NCBI GenBank assembly: GCA_003024785.1
Contig: PUQB01000281.1
Location: 1 to 64,000 of the forward strand
From: Selaginella tamariscina
Lineage: Eukaryota; Streptophyta; Lycopodiopsida; Selaginellales; Selaginellaceae
DNA: 64,000 nt
Direction of reading: 5' to 3'
This document shows, piece by piece, positions 40,900 to 53,603 of this stretch. Under the pieces are notes generated by a model, which was not told where the DNA came from, did no database searches, and saw nothing but the letters and a program-made list of their open reading frames with translations. A program made the position numbers and the translations under genes. Position 1 is the first letter of the stretch; the number at the start of each line of letters is the position of its first letter.

Positions 40900-42174
40900 T
40901 TAATTTCCATTTTCAACTGTAGTTCCGGCCATTTTCTTCTTCATAAGTTCCAGCAACTTCTCCTTCTCTTCGGGGTGGAAGAAGCTAAAGAACAATCTCC
41001 TACACCCATTCTGCTTGACGAACACAGTACTTGTCAAGAATTTCTCGTTTATTCCTGATCAAATAATTTATAATTATTTAATAAATAAATAATAATAAAT
41101 TTAGATAAATAAAAATAAATATTCAAATAAAAGCTTACTTTGCTGCGTTGTCTTGTGAGCGTTTCAGGAGCTCTTGAACAAGAGCAGATTTCTTGAAGTT
41201 TTCATCAAAGTTTTCATACTTACGCTTTTGCTTGTCTGTAAAGGACCATATTTTTATAATAGATATAATATATAATATTAAAATGTATAACCAACTATAA
41301 TAATTTATAACTTATTTTGAATATACCTGCATATTATATAACAGATGTATAACCAACTATAATAATTTATAGCTTATTTTGAATATACCTGCATTTTGTA
41401 TTGCTGCGTCTGGTATAGTGATACGAGGGAGCTCGAAATCCCAGCCACGGAATCCAGACAGAACTCCAGCGTGGGCCACTGAGCCATAAACAATTGATAA
41501 ATATAATTTAAAGTATGTGTATAACGTGTGTGTGTGTGTGTGGTGTGGTCTCTCTCTCTCTCTCTCTCTCTCTCTAATATATATATAATAAGAGAGAGAG
41601 AGAGAGAGAGATATTTTGTGCATTTTGTGTGTGGCGATATAATATCTTGGGCATGTGAAACTGTACCTGTATATGTAGCTGTGCATCGTATATATATATA
41701 AGCTTTAGGCATACATCAATATACATATATGTGTACATAGTAGCACATACTATATCTAATATATTTGGTTTATCTCGTGCAAATAATACTCAAAAAATTG
41801 TAATGGTTTAAAATGGACATTTTCTCTCTTGTGGTGTATGTGTACTTAATAGAATGATATGCATCCGGTTCTAGTGGATAAAACACACGCGCGCGCGCAC
41901 ACATGTGCGTGTAATGCATATAATTGAATATATAGAGATGTTTGCAATTAAACCATGATTAACAGCAGACCTGAATTGGGAATAGATGAGTCCATACTCA
42001 ACATTGAAAAGGCTGCCAAAGGAACCAATACAATCCGCGTAACAAGCCTATTTCTTCCTTGTGTTGGTTCTCTTTGTAATGCTGTAATCCTCTGACATTT
42101 GAAGAAACCTTATCTGAGAGTGAAATTCCTGTGTGTGGAAGTAATTTAACATTGCTGAGGAGCATAACAGACAT
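40900..42174 (-). CDS. Probable thylakoid-lumen protein of unknown family, with frame breaks
   Basis: Four exons: 42,174-41,971, 41,478-41,389, 41,235-41,139 and 41,054-40,900. Exon 1 starts MSVMLLSNVKLLPHTGI, a transit-like leader. In another frame it ends with a hydrophobic run (IVLVPLAAFSMLSM) leading to SVAHAGVLSG. VAHA resembles the Ala-X-Ala site used by the lumenal processing peptidase. The mature part includes GFRGWDFELPRITIPD, KYENFDENFKKSALVQELL and NKREILDKYCVRQAEW. The tail HPEEKEKLLELMKKKMAG is an amphipathic helix and ends ENGN. Two one-base shifts (one in exon 1, one near CVRQAEW in a G-run) break continuity. Splice phases otherwise agree. I do not recognise the family, and lumen targeting is inferred. 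Confidence 0.6.
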
Positions 42175-42269
42175 GGTGCCTATTCAATATTAAAATGAAG
42201 GGCTCTACTAGATGGAAACAGTACCTTCATACTTAGTTTACTAGTTAAGATAAATATGACATTGTATTA

Positions 42270-43679
42270 AGAATGAGATTCATATATGTGTCTCTCCTCC
42301 TCTGGTGTGGGTGCGTTTAAGAGAGAGAGAGAGAGACTCACTCTCTCTCTCTCCCTCACACACACACGGATACACACACAACATTTCAAATAATTAATTA
42401 AGTTTGTGATTAGTATTACCAGTTGGAAGGAATATAAAATACACCTCAAGTCTTCTTTCTTAGCCGTCTTGCTCGTAAGTGCCGCCTGCTGATGAGCTCT
42501 TGCCTCACTTATACTTCTCATCATGGCCATTCTTCGCTGCCTAGCTCTCGTTCCCTTTGCCTGCCACAGTATATTATACACACACACACACACACACGCA
42601 GAGTTTTGAACCTGAAGAATATAGCTCCTGCAGTTAAGACTAGACCACCGATGACCCATAAGACATTATCGTCATTAACTGCGTTTTAATCTGAATTAAG
42701 CATCCTCTTAATGCTCATCTTGGTGGTGCTTTTCCATGTCTATTCTTATTCATATTCGATGGAGGTGCTGAGTCTGATTCCAGATTAGGCTTCCCATCAA
42801 AACAGATATCAACGCTCCCCACTCTAAATCCCGCTAACTCACAAAAGTACGTGCTGTTTGATGTCCACTGTTTTCCTTGTGCACATATTACCTCTGTAGA
42901 ACCACAAGGCAGCAAAGTCTGTATATCAGTTAGTACTGTTATAATCAACATCCGTTTGCGTGTGCGTGTGTGTGTTTGAAAGAGAGTTGTATCTTGTGTT
43001 ATGTCAGAATCAATATTTATGCAGTATGTATATACATGCATACATACATAATATATGCTACCTGTTTTGAATGATCCAGGGAGAAAAATGCAGATGAACA
43101 AGCCTTGAATACTGACTCACAAAACTCATGGCAGATAATAGGAGGTCCCAATGATGTTCCAACTCTCGGATCACATATGGAGCATTCCAGTACTTCCCAA
43201 AGTGCCAAACACTCGCTGTATTCACATCAAACTTAGAGTGTGCATTATATATACACACATCTGTATGTATGCGCATAAATACATCTCTCTCTCTCTCTTC
43301 TCTACACACACACACACCATATAATATGTATGTACGTATTCCGCACATTGTGGCAGTCTCACCTGTTGGCTTCACCATTAAGAGCTAACTTCTTGAGATT
43401 AGCAAGAGCATGTTGGGTTTGGACAGCCGTACAGCAGGTTTTGGTACGGTATATCCTGCAAATGAGAAGATCTATCCTGTCCTTTAGAAGACTTACGGGG
43501 AGGTTTGCTTCAAACCCAAATTTTGGGAATCTGCTTCCTTGAGAAATACATATATCTGATTGAACATAACAAGAAAATTATTGTTTATTTTAAATAAAAC
43601 TATCAGTAATTAGTATTAAGTACTTACTTTCAGCTGAAGTGAAGGACACCAGTATCAATATTGCTAACACTAGTGACAT
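42270..43679 (-). CDS. Folate-receptor-like cysteine-rich membrane protein (plant type)
   Basis: Exons: 43,679-43,628, 43,537-43,363, 43,215-43,062, 42,918-about 42,600, 42,560-about 42,440 and possibly 42,290-42,270. Exon 1 is a signal peptide (MSLVLAILILVSFTSAE). The cysteine-rich body has CRIYRTKTCCTAVQTQHAL, NLKKLALNGEA, ECLALWEVLECSICDPRVG, ICHEFCESVFKACSSAFF and FCELAGFRV, matching plant proteins of the folate receptor superfamily. The end has a membrane helix (VLWVIGGLVLTAGAIFF) and a basic tail (RARQRRMAMMRS). The product probably enters the secretory pathway and sits in a membrane. Its ligand is unknown. An in-frame stop separates the body from the membrane helix in exon 4 near 42,715. 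A young LTR element ends 77 bases upstream of the start codon, in the same orientation. Confidence 0.78.
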
Positions 43680-43755
43680 CCCTGAGAGCAGAATAGGCTC
43701 CCCTGTTTAGGGTTTTATTAATGAGTGCTGATGTGGATTATTAAAATATACATAC

Positions 43756-43958
43756 TGAAAGAGCCGATATATATTAAAAATGTCAGACATTAAGCTACAA
43801 AAACCCTGCTTATATACAGGAGACCTCCTGCCACGTGGCACACATGCGACACGTGGCGCTGACACATGGCGGCCAGATCACCACCCATGTGTCACTATGC
43901 ATGTGTGTATATACACATGCGTATATACGTTACATTACATAATATACAGTATCTTACA
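43756..43958 (-). repeat. 3' LTR of the young gypsy element
   Basis: 203 bases, matching 48,491-48,695 except for a two-base length difference (gtcagacatt against gtcagagacatt). A G-rich polypurine tract (ccgcagaggggggataatg on the minus strand) adjoins it on the interior side at about 43,956-43,974. Confidence 0.93.
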
Positions 43959-46900
43959 TTATCCCCCCTCTGCGGTTGTGTAGATGGTGATGGATCTGAT
44001 GGTTCTGATGGTCCTGGATCCGTGTGAGTTGGGCCATCTAAGGTATGACCGAATGTAGTCAACGAGTCTCGAACAACAAACCGTTTCATTCGAACTACGT
44101 GAACTATTTCAACCTCATGAGATCCCACCAACTGTACCTGATACACCTGAGGACCAACCTTTCGGAGAACTCGGTAGGGACCAAGCCACTTATGTAATAA
44201 ACCAGTTGCAAGCCCAGGTGCAGTTAGCTTGGGAAAACGTACCAGTACTAAGTCACCGTCAGCATAGTCTGGTGGAGTTTGATGTCGTGCATTGTAAGAA
44301 GATTGTTGCTGTATTTGAGCTCGACCAAGATGTTCAGCAGACTCTGCACGCAGAAGAGGTAAGACAGCATCCAAATGTCGAGCCCACATTTTCGCATCCT
44401 CGGCACGTGGCAGATTCGATGATAATCCCAATTCACTAGGCAACTTAGGATCATATCCATACAATGCCTTGAATGGAGAGATACCAATCGAACTCTGAAT
44501 GCCTGTTACATAAGCAAATCTCAAGCATCGCAAATACCAATCCCAGTCAGTGTGATTGAAGTTCACATACTTCGAGATCATACCCTTGAAGGTCCGATTC
44601 AATCGCTCCACCAAACCATCAGTTTGTGGATGATATGGAGAGGCAAATGAGTGTTTTACCCCTAACCTCTCACACAACACTCGGAATACCTCTGCAATGA
44701 AAGCGGGGCCATTATCTGATAACATCCGCTCTGGACAAGAATGCTGCAAAACCACATTATCGAACAAAAACAAAGCTGTTGACAGGGCAGTTGCATCCGG
44801 AAGAGCACCAACCTCCACCCAACGAGTTAAATAATCAGATACGACAATGATGTACTGGTTACCTTGAGAAGAACGTGGAAAAGGTCCCATTAAATCCACT
44901 GCAATTAACTCAAAAGGGCGAGAGACGTTGATGGATTCTAACACCCCCATGGCCCGAGTCGTAGAGGAATTCCGAGTTTGACAAATGGGACACTTGAATA
45001 TACCTGATCACATCACCACGCATGCTAGGCCAATAAAAGGATCTGCGGAGCTTCTCCAACACTCGTTGGTGACCAAGATGACCTCCAACAATAGGCGAAT
45101 CATGATATGCTCGAAGAAGGTGTGGAACATATGTAGAGGGCACAGCCAACGCCATCTGTCTCTGGATTTGTCCCAATAAAATACAATAAACCATCCTGAA
45201 GTCGAAACTGAGCATGATATTGTCGAAACTGCGGTTCGGAAGAGGACTTGCAAACGCATCCCGTAATTGCCTCGTCACGGTTCACGTTTTTGGGCATCCT
45301 GCCACTGTTCCAAGGATGGTAAGTCGGCATCGAATACCTGAGGGGCTTGTATCAAACCGAATGCTGCAGCGACTGCATGAGCAGGCAAAGTGGAATCAGA
45401 AAGGGGTGCTCGAGAAAGTGCATCCGCATCCACCATTGTTCGCCCAGGCCTGTGCACCACCTTAAAGTTATATACTTGGAGACGTAATGCCCATCTGGCT
45501 ACACGACCCACTAAATTCTTCCGTTTTAGCAAGGAAGTGACAGCAGCATGATCACACTCCAAAAGTGTTTCACTCCCATGTAAGTAGGCATGAAGTCGTT
45601 CAAAACCCCAAACAGCAGCAAGGCATTCTTTTTCAGTAGTGGAATAATTCCGCTCAGCCGGCGTGAGTACTCGACTAATGTAAGCCACCGGGTGTCGAAT
45701 TGAAGAATCCACAGCATCAGTTTGCATCAATACACCACCAATACCAACATCTGAGGCATCTACTCGTAAAATGAACGGACGAGTAAAATCTGGGTATTGA
45801 AGCAATGGTGGAGTTGTCAGGAACTCTTTTAACTGGTCAAATGCCTGCTGACACCTGCGAGTCCACCTGAAAGATACCTGTGGACGAACTAACTCCCGAA
45901 GAGGGGCAGTTCGATCAGTGAGATGATCGATGAATCGACCCAAGTACTGCACCGTGCCCAAGAAACGCTGGACTTCCTGTACTGTACGGGACGAGGGAAC
46001 TCTCGAACAGCTCGCAACTTCATTGGATCCACCTGTAAACCCTCTCGAGATATACGGTAACCCAAGTAAGTGGTGTCGGTCGAACCAAACACACACTTTT
46101 CAAGTTTCAACTTCAGGCCAACTTCTCGAAATCGATCAAGAACGCGCCGTACATCACGAATGTGATCCTCCCAAGAACCAGACCCATGAATGAGCACATC
46201 GTCGATAAAATCGGCAGTGATATCAGGCATATCGGAAGAAGCTCATCCATCATGCGTTGAAAGGTGGCAGGAGCTGAAGTCAATCCAAAAGGCATGACCA
46301 AAAACTCGTAAAGACCAAATGGTGTCCGGAAGGCCGTTTTTGGAATATCCTCCTCAGCCATAGGAACCTGCCAATATCCTGATGCCAAATCCAACTTAGT
46401 AAACCATCGACTCTGACCCAAACGATCTAATAGATCGGCAGAGTTCGGAAGTGGATAGACATCTTTGATGGTAACATCGTTAAGAGGTCGGTAATCCACA
46501 CAAAATCGGAGAGATCCATCAGGCTTGGGAACCAAATGAGGTTCACATGCCCATGGACTCCGTGACGGACGACACACTCGTTTACCAATCATATCAGTAA
46601 CAGCTGTTCGCATGGCTGATAACTCCTTTGGTGACCTGCGTCGAACCGGGACTTTGAAAGGCTTTGCATTGCCGGTGGGTATACAGTGTCGAGTCTTCAC
46701 ACGTGCACCTTGGGACAGATCAAATTTGAACAAACTTGCATACTGTTTCTTAAGTTGTTCGATGCAGTGTGCTCGACACTCAGGTGACGGATCCGGCATT
46801 TGAACCTGTTGAGATGAACACCACCCCAAGACCGGAATCAAAGGAGCTGTATGCGTGATACAAACAGCAACAAGCTTCTCTGGACGTAAAGGAACAGACT

Positions 46901-48490
46901 GCAAAGACACAGACTCCAAGCGTAATACAGGAGGAGAGAGTGAAAAATCACATGTACCTTTCGACTGCTTTAACCAATCACATCCCAGAATGATGTCAAA
47001 GACCTGGGAAGGGACAACCCTAAGAGACCCAGAGGGAAACTTACAGTTGGCACCCATAACCAGCGTAGTCAAAGTGGTGTACTGTGATACTGCACGAGAC
47101 TGCCCATTACCATATAAAATGTGCAAGACCTTATCTGCACGTCTTAAGGGTAATGAGCACCGATGCGCTAGAGAAGCAGTTATGGAAGACATACTGGATC
47201 CTGTATCCACAAGCACTGTGACTGAAAGATCATTCACCCGTGCAGAAAATGTGAAAACTGGATGATCTGGTGGAACTTGCAAACCTTGATATGCATAGCG
47301 GAAAAAACATGGAGGTGAAGTCTCCATCGCACGGGATCCCTCCGTCGCCCGTACGATTACTCGTTTTCCGCAACAGATCCACCTGCAAGAGAGGCTTCGT
47401 CGTCTGAAAGCTCATCATTAGCCATAATGGCCGCCACAGGCACACCATCCGGAACATATGGTCGCCAGCCTGGATGTGGTGGACGCCAATCAGGATACAC
47501 ATCGCATGCCCGCCAAGTATGTCCAGGCGCCCAACAGGCCCAACAATGAACTTGATTGGGTCGACCTGCATTGTTCCGATTCCTCCTGTCACGAATCCGT
47601 GGATTTTGACCACCACGGGCAGGTACTGGAGCAGGTGCAGGACGATTTCGTGGAGGTGGTCCACGGGGTGGGCCCCGAGGTCGACCACGAAAGCTTGCCG
47701 TGCGGGCACATATGCAGCAGCATCAACCTCCATTGGATCAGCACGCTGAACAAGAGGAGCAGGTAACCCAAGGGGAACACGGCCCTCACAGGCACCAACT
47801 CAAAACGTTGAGCTAGTGCAAAAGCTTCCTCCAATGTGGTAGGACGAAGAGCCCGAACGAATCGAACAAGTTCGGGTCGCATAGTTGGCCATAACATACC
47901 GAGCTTAATGGGCTCAGGCATGTTAGGATATGCACGCCGAACTAAATCCCCGAACCTAATACTGAACCGCATAACAGACTCACCAGGATGTTGTCGTATC
48001 GCATGCAGTTGTTGGAAAGCATCATCTGAATCCTCAACTTTGCCAAACGTACGTTTGAGGCATTCCGTTAACCGATTACTATTGGCTTGAATCTCCGCAG
48101 CCAATCCATTATACCACTTGAGCGCAGGACCTTCCAAACATGTAGGGAATTCTCTGAGAGCACGGGCCTCATCCCAACCATGGTAACGAACAATGACTTG
48201 GAAATGATCAAACCAGTGGTATACATCATCTCCCGGATCACCACAAAAAGATCGGGGTCGAACCCTCGGATTTGTGGCCTGTGAAGAAGATGAAGGAGTA
48301 CTAGAAGCAGATCCCCCGGCATGAGGCTCAGACGGGGAAGAGGAGGACGAACCCTCAACAAAGCGCTCCAACAACTTTGTTTGTGCATCAATAGCAGTAG
48401 CAATAATGCTAAACGCCGTCTCCATATTCATCGTCATGAAAACACGAAAAGGAAAAGGCGGAAGAAAGGAATACCCAACTTCTCCACCAA

Positions 48491-48695
48491 TGAAAGAGCC
48501 GATATATATTAAAAATGTCAGAGACATTAAGCTACAAAAACCCTGCTTATATACAGGAGACCTCCTGCCACGTGGCACACATGCGACACGTGGCGCTGAC
48601 ACATGGCGGCCAGATCACCACCCATGTGTCACTATGCATGTGTGTATATACACATGCGTATATACGTTACATTACATAATATACAGTATCTTACA
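48491..48695 (-). repeat. 5' LTR of the young gypsy element
   Basis: 205 bases. On the minus strand the LTR is followed at once by ttggtggagaagttgggta (48,490-48,472). This has the TGG start expected of a site that pairs with a tRNA ending in CCA. The tRNA identity was not assigned. Confidence 0.92.
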
Positions 48696-48699
48696 ATAC

Positions 48700-49751
48700 A
48701 ATACTTATATTAATTTTATTTTTCACATAAACATATCTATACATATGTATATACACTTAACATACACACTATTACACAACAATATACACCATTCTACATA
48801 GATGTATACACATGAAAGATCTTATACTTGTAATCCATATATATTGTATATACATTAATGTCTCAACATTATTTTGCTATATTAAATGTTATATATATAC
48901 ACATGTATATGGGTTTTGCTATCAGTTAAATTTTAAAATTATATTATAAAATGTTGTATACCATTTCTTACTTTAAAATAATAAAAATATAAGAAACTAA
49001 ATTATACAACTTTCGATGCATTTGTGTCTTGTAAAATAAATTTACACATCATAATTTAAATGCTTCTTGTGTTTTTTTATTGTATTTATTATAATATAAT
49101 AAAATTATCATTATTATTCATACAATATAGCATTCAAATATAATGATTATCAATTAATTCTACTATATGTAATTTTATTTGATTAATTTAAATTATTTTC
49201 TCTTAATGTACAAGACCCAGTATTTCTATTCAATATTTGAAAATAAAATAAAAAGTATGGTAAGTATTCAACCATAATTTCTTTATTTTATTTTTAAATA
49301 ATAAATAATAAAATAAATAATTCGAGTAAATTGATTGTAACTAGAGGAGCACTTAGAATCATTATATAAGTTTACTAGCAGAAGTTCATGTCGCAAATTG
49401 GGTTGTATGATCTTTTGGAGATTAATGTGTATTATAGATATACACGGACGTATATGTATATTTTAATGCATGATAAGCAATTAACTTACATAACGAATTT
49501 TATAGTCTTTCACATAATACTTTGAAATAGAATATTCCTTATTTAATATTAAACATTGAACTTTAAATTTTTCTAATACAAATTTAATTATACCAAATGG
49601 TTACGTTATTGTATATGATGCATGAGGAAATATGTTTTATGTTTAAATAAGACAAAATAAAAACACATGTAAAACAGCAGATCCATACCTCTAACACAAA
49701 CGTTTCAACAATCTTAATTATTAGTTAAAAGTTAGAATTAAGTTTCTTATT

Positions 49752-49780
<29 letters not shown>
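48700..49780. other. AT-rich intergenic DNA, no gene seen
   Basis: About 1.1 kb of AT-rich sequence ending in an (AT)n(GA)n tract at 49,755-49,790. No coding or RNA gene signal was recognised. Confidence 0.65.
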
Positions 49781-49789
<9 letters not shown>

Positions 49790-49791
<2 letters not shown>

Positions 49792-51917
49792 ACAACTTGC
49801 TTGTGTATGGCATCAAAAGTCGTGAAAACCATGATATCTAACTTCATAAGTGACGTTTCTAGGATCTTGGCAATGTTCTCAGCTTGTGAGCTTGTGCTTG
49901 CTGAGTGCTAGTGAGTACAAGGCGGGAAGCAGCCTTGAAAAGAGAAAGCAACTGCAAAAACAAAGATTGTCTTCTCTTCTGCTTGTTTGAGTTCATAAGC
50001 AAGACGACAATGGAGATTCAAGGCTGCATGGTACATGTCATCCAAGATAGTCCATGCAACTTCCCCCAAGTTAACACGCCACAAGTAGATGGTGCAAGAA
50101 GGGTTTCGATCAGCAGACTTGGGTACCTCCTGTGTATAACACGACGGACAGTTCGATGGAGTCCAAGCACCAGAAACGCAAAGCCATACCTGGAGCTCGA
50201 CGTACCGTTCCTTAATGAATTTGTATAGCAGCTCCCAAGCTTCTTTAGTCGGTACAAGGCATTTGTCCGAAATCTGACAAGTTAATAAAACTTACTTGTT
50301 TGTGCTCCAAATGCCCTTTCATGGATAGGAGATGAAACATTCTGCATGACTTCCGTCCGAATCGCTGTAGCTTCAAGCTCAGAGATTGGAGGTAGTTTAA
50401 TAAGTGGTTACTGAATGGAAACATTCTCACCTCCGCCTGCTTAGCAGTTTCAATTATCTTCTCCATGTCTGGAAAGGACATGTTTACATGAAGATAACAA
50501 ACAGACATACTCACTGATGGCATAATGATTTCCAGCATCACCCGCACGATCAACAAAACCATCCTGCAACATTTGTGCAAGACCAGCTCTGATCTTCTTC
50601 ATGTCCATGCCTCCGGCAACCTTTGCTTGTACAGCTTCAGTGATCGAGGTGAGGTTTAAAGGATCTAACACTCAAAAACATATTAACAGTTTGTAGACTG
50701 CACTAGTAATGTACTCACTGGATGTTTTCTTTGAGATCTACGTGTGCTCTCCAACATGCAAGTTCCAGTCGATGTAGCAGAGTCGCTTCTGCATGTCACT
50801 AGCTTTTCGCATGCCTAGATAACAGCTCCTAAGGCGATCAAACTGTGGCTTACCTGGTGCCTTAGACTTCGTAGGAACTCTTCATAGTTATTCTCCAGAG
50901 TACTTCTTTGGCATCCATGTCCAAATCGTCTCTGTTGCGCTGTTTACTTGCATCAGACTAAAACTAGAGCAAAAAACGCATGAGGGTTTCTCACCTTCTG
51001 ACCAACGGAGGCTTCCGTGGTGTCCGCGTCCACGTACATGTTGCCGGCTCCTCGAAATCTTTCGGCCTCCATCGGTGCTGCTGCAGACATCACACGCTCC
51101 TCTTCCGTCACGGTTCGTACTTTCTTTCATATACACACTAAACCACTTAATAAAAGTACACATAAATAAAAACTTACCGAGGCACTTCGTCCCTTCTTCT
51201 TTGGCTGTCTCCCCTTGCTCTTCGTTTTAACGTTGGGTCCGGCAGTGCACATCTTTCGATATAGTGTGCACATTCCAATGATATAAAAGCCTCATTGAGT
51301 GCTTTTTCCACCTCGATCTCACCTGCATTACAGACGAATGAAAACATATCTCAATATATATGTGAAAATGCTCTCTCTCCCTCTCTCTCACACACACACC
51401 TAACTTGATTGAGAACATTCTACCCAGTTGCTGTAGCGTAAGTCGACCATGCTGCAACAAACCACTCACGAGCACTTCAGCCTGGAGAAGTTATATGTCC
51501 ATGCACTAGAGAGAAAGCAAGCTAACCAATGGCAGACCTTTTGCCCAGAACTGCCGGTTGATAAGCATCATAAACTTTGGAAAGCTCATTCTATGGAGAA
51601 TGTTATCGAGTAGACCGTGTTTTGCTTGAATCCACCTTCAAAGAAGGTGTTAAATTCTTGGCTTTGGAGAGAGACAACAAACCTTCTTGTTCAATTCGAA
51701 AAGCTTGCACACAGTTGTGTTGAATTAGCACTAACAGGCAATCGGGAAAGCAACGCAAAATTTCAGAGAGCAAAAGATTTCCATGGTTTAACAGGCAATC
51801 GCATACTTTCTGCCAATACTAAACACTTAGTTTTCCCTATACAGAATTTTCAGCATTTCCTTACCTGGACGTCCCCAAAGTGCTCGTCGATGAGAAGGCT
51901 GGCGAGCTTGTGAGCTT
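49790..51917. repeat. Left arm of inverted repeat B (RPC3)
   Basis: Reverse complement of about 53,618-55,985, covering introns as well as exons. Both outer ends run into (AT)n tracts. The inner end lies within the first coding exon, just before the right copy's start codon region. The spacer of 1.7 kb contains an F-box-like remnant. Confidence 0.9.
49813..51917 (-). pseudogene. Broken copy of RNA polymerase III subunit RPC3
   Basis: It follows the right-arm RPC3 gene from HKLASLLIDEHFGDVQ (about 51,915) to the terminal FHDF-type end near 49,813. Recognisable pieces are LLVLIQHNCVQAFRIEQEG, LLQHGRLTLQQLG, ITEAVQAKVAGGMDMKKIRA and YLWRVNLGEVAWTILDDMYH. It lacks the start codon, because the duplication ends inside exon 1. 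It also carries extra small indels, for example in the last exon (gctgagaacattg against gctgagcaacattg), which shift the frame. It would not give a full product. It may still be transcribed antisense to nearby DNA. Confidence 0.85.
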
Positions 51918-51955
51918 ATACTAATACAGAGTTTAGGGTTTGTTCCTGACCAGCA

Positions 51956-53144
51956 ATGGAGGAGCTGCATGGGCGCACCGTAAGCAGAGAGAGGAGAGAG
52001 GGGGATGGAGAGGGGGATGGAGAGAGGGAGGGAGGGGATGGGCTTATGGGTTCTGAGCTAGATCTCATTTTGCAGAAGTGATCTTGTCGGTGTGATTCTG
52101 ATGAAGAAGGTGTATTGCCGTTGCCGTTGTGTTTGCAAGGCCTGGAATAAGCTGCTACAATCCTCTGGGTTTGTGCAAGAATATGCTAAGTCGATAAAGG
52201 ATCAAGAAGCTTGGTTTCTCGTAGCTCGCCGCAAGTTTTTGACTACATCACTGTGTATGATTCTTCTGAAAAGACCCAGGTTCAGAAAAGAGGCTGGGAG
52301 CAGAACGGGACGGTATTCCATCTAGTGGGGCCTTCTTCTCCTAAGAAATGTCTTCAATCCGCTCCGGAGTTCTTTCCGTGAGCTGCCGCTTGGAATGCTT
52401 TAAGGGAACCGAGTCTACTCAGGTGACTTAGTCACTGTATGAATTTCTCAAGTCTCTTACCATCACTCTTGCAGATTTACTCTACAAGGCAGGGAGCTAT
52501 TAGGTATTGACTGTAGCATTTCCACAGGGACTAGTGAACTTCCGACTGGAGAGGTTTTCTTCAGTAGACGGTTTCTGGAAATTCTTACCGGTGCAAACGC
52601 TCCTTTTCGTCAGCAGAAAGTGACCTTTCGACCAGATGGCCTATATATGTACGACGCGGCAAAGGTTGCAATTCTTCGCCTTGGATACCTTGCTATGGGA
52701 CGAGTACCAGGCACCGAGCAGCGTGGAAGTAGACCATGTCATCCGCACAAGAAGACAGCGGTGGTTGCTGTCAAGAGCCGGAGAGCAAGAGCAGCATCGG
52801 TTGAAGAGATGCTAATGGAACCTTGGAGCCCACATTTAGGTTCACCACCACTACTTGGCAGGATTGCAAGTCGAGCTTACCACTTGAGTTGCTGCCTGAC
52901 GACATTTGTGATGCATACATAGAGTGTTCCTGCAGAACAATCTACTCGTCGCCTTGTCCATGTTGCAGCACCTAACGACGTCAACCTCTCCACGTACGTA
53001 TGCTATAACACAATCACCAAGAGTATGACTACTCTTACCGAACCATCACCTGGTTCATATGAACCTATGTATGACAGCATCAACACTTCTTTCGTGCAAA
53101 TATATTTGCTGGCCCATAAGAAGCGACGGTGTCTGTCCTCTTAA
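51956..53144 (+). pseudogene. F-box-like gene remnant between the RPC3 copies
   Basis: The clearest part is the second half of an F-box: YCRCRCVCKAWNKLLQSSGF (about 52,112-52,170), then VQEYAKSIKDQEAWFLVARR. A one-base shift follows, and the other frame continues FDYITVYDSSEKTQVQKRG and ends at about 52,380. Further coding-like pieces include MTFRPDGLYMYDAAKVA (52,620 onward) and a terminal TTLTEPSPGSYEPMYDS ... KRRCLSS ending at 53,144. The leader at 51,956 (MEELHGRTVSRERREGDGEG) runs into a purine-rich repeat. F-box proteins are substrate adaptors of SCF ubiquitin ligases. The number of breaks argues for a pseudogene, although sequence errors may add to them. Confidence 0.55.
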
Positions 53145-53603
53145 GTATTAGTTTAGTTTGTATCGGCCGTTTTGTGAGCTCAAACTTTTGCTATGTTTCA
53201 TTATAATATAAATATGTTGACTAATTGTGTGTGTGTGTGTGTGTATTGTGGCGTGCAAGAATGGTGTTTAGTTTACATACCTTTGAAGCTTTAATCTTAG
53301 CTTATTAATTCTAAAATTACATATAAATCCTTTTGTGTCATGGGATAAAATGATGAGTACGTATATGATAATATGTCTATGATAGACCTGTGTGTGTGTT
53401 ATATTTTGCATGTTCAAACATTCGTACCTATGTGTATATACTTAAATGCGTATTCATACACACGAGAGAGTACAATATACAATGGTTATGAATGTATGGT
53501 TTGGCAAAAAGACTATTTTAAATAATAACAAGTTTCAAGTTGATGATCTACTAGGTTATATATATACGAGAACCCTAATCTCTGTATTAGGGTTCTAGAG
53601 GCC

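Larger units (their letters stand above)
43756..48695 (-). mobile_element. Very young Ty3/gypsy element with short LTRs
   Basis: A 4.9-kb element on the minus strand with LTRs of about 204 bases that start TGAAAG and end CTTACA. A 4-base target duplication (atac) flanks it. The parts follow in order from the right. Gag with a retrotransposon capsid domain is at about 48.4-47.7 kb. An aspartic protease (LVDTGSS) is near 47.2 kb. Reverse transcriptase is at about 46.6-46.0 kb. RNase H (LRVDASDVGIGG, DADALSRAP) lies at 45.8-45.4 kb. Integrase (HLGHQRVLEKLRRSFYWP, YHPQTDGLVERLNR) lies at about 45.2-44.2 kb. A C-terminal segment follows. It is broken, with about five breaks. The LTRs are nearly identical, so insertion was very recent. 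No chromodomain was seen. Confidence 0.93.
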
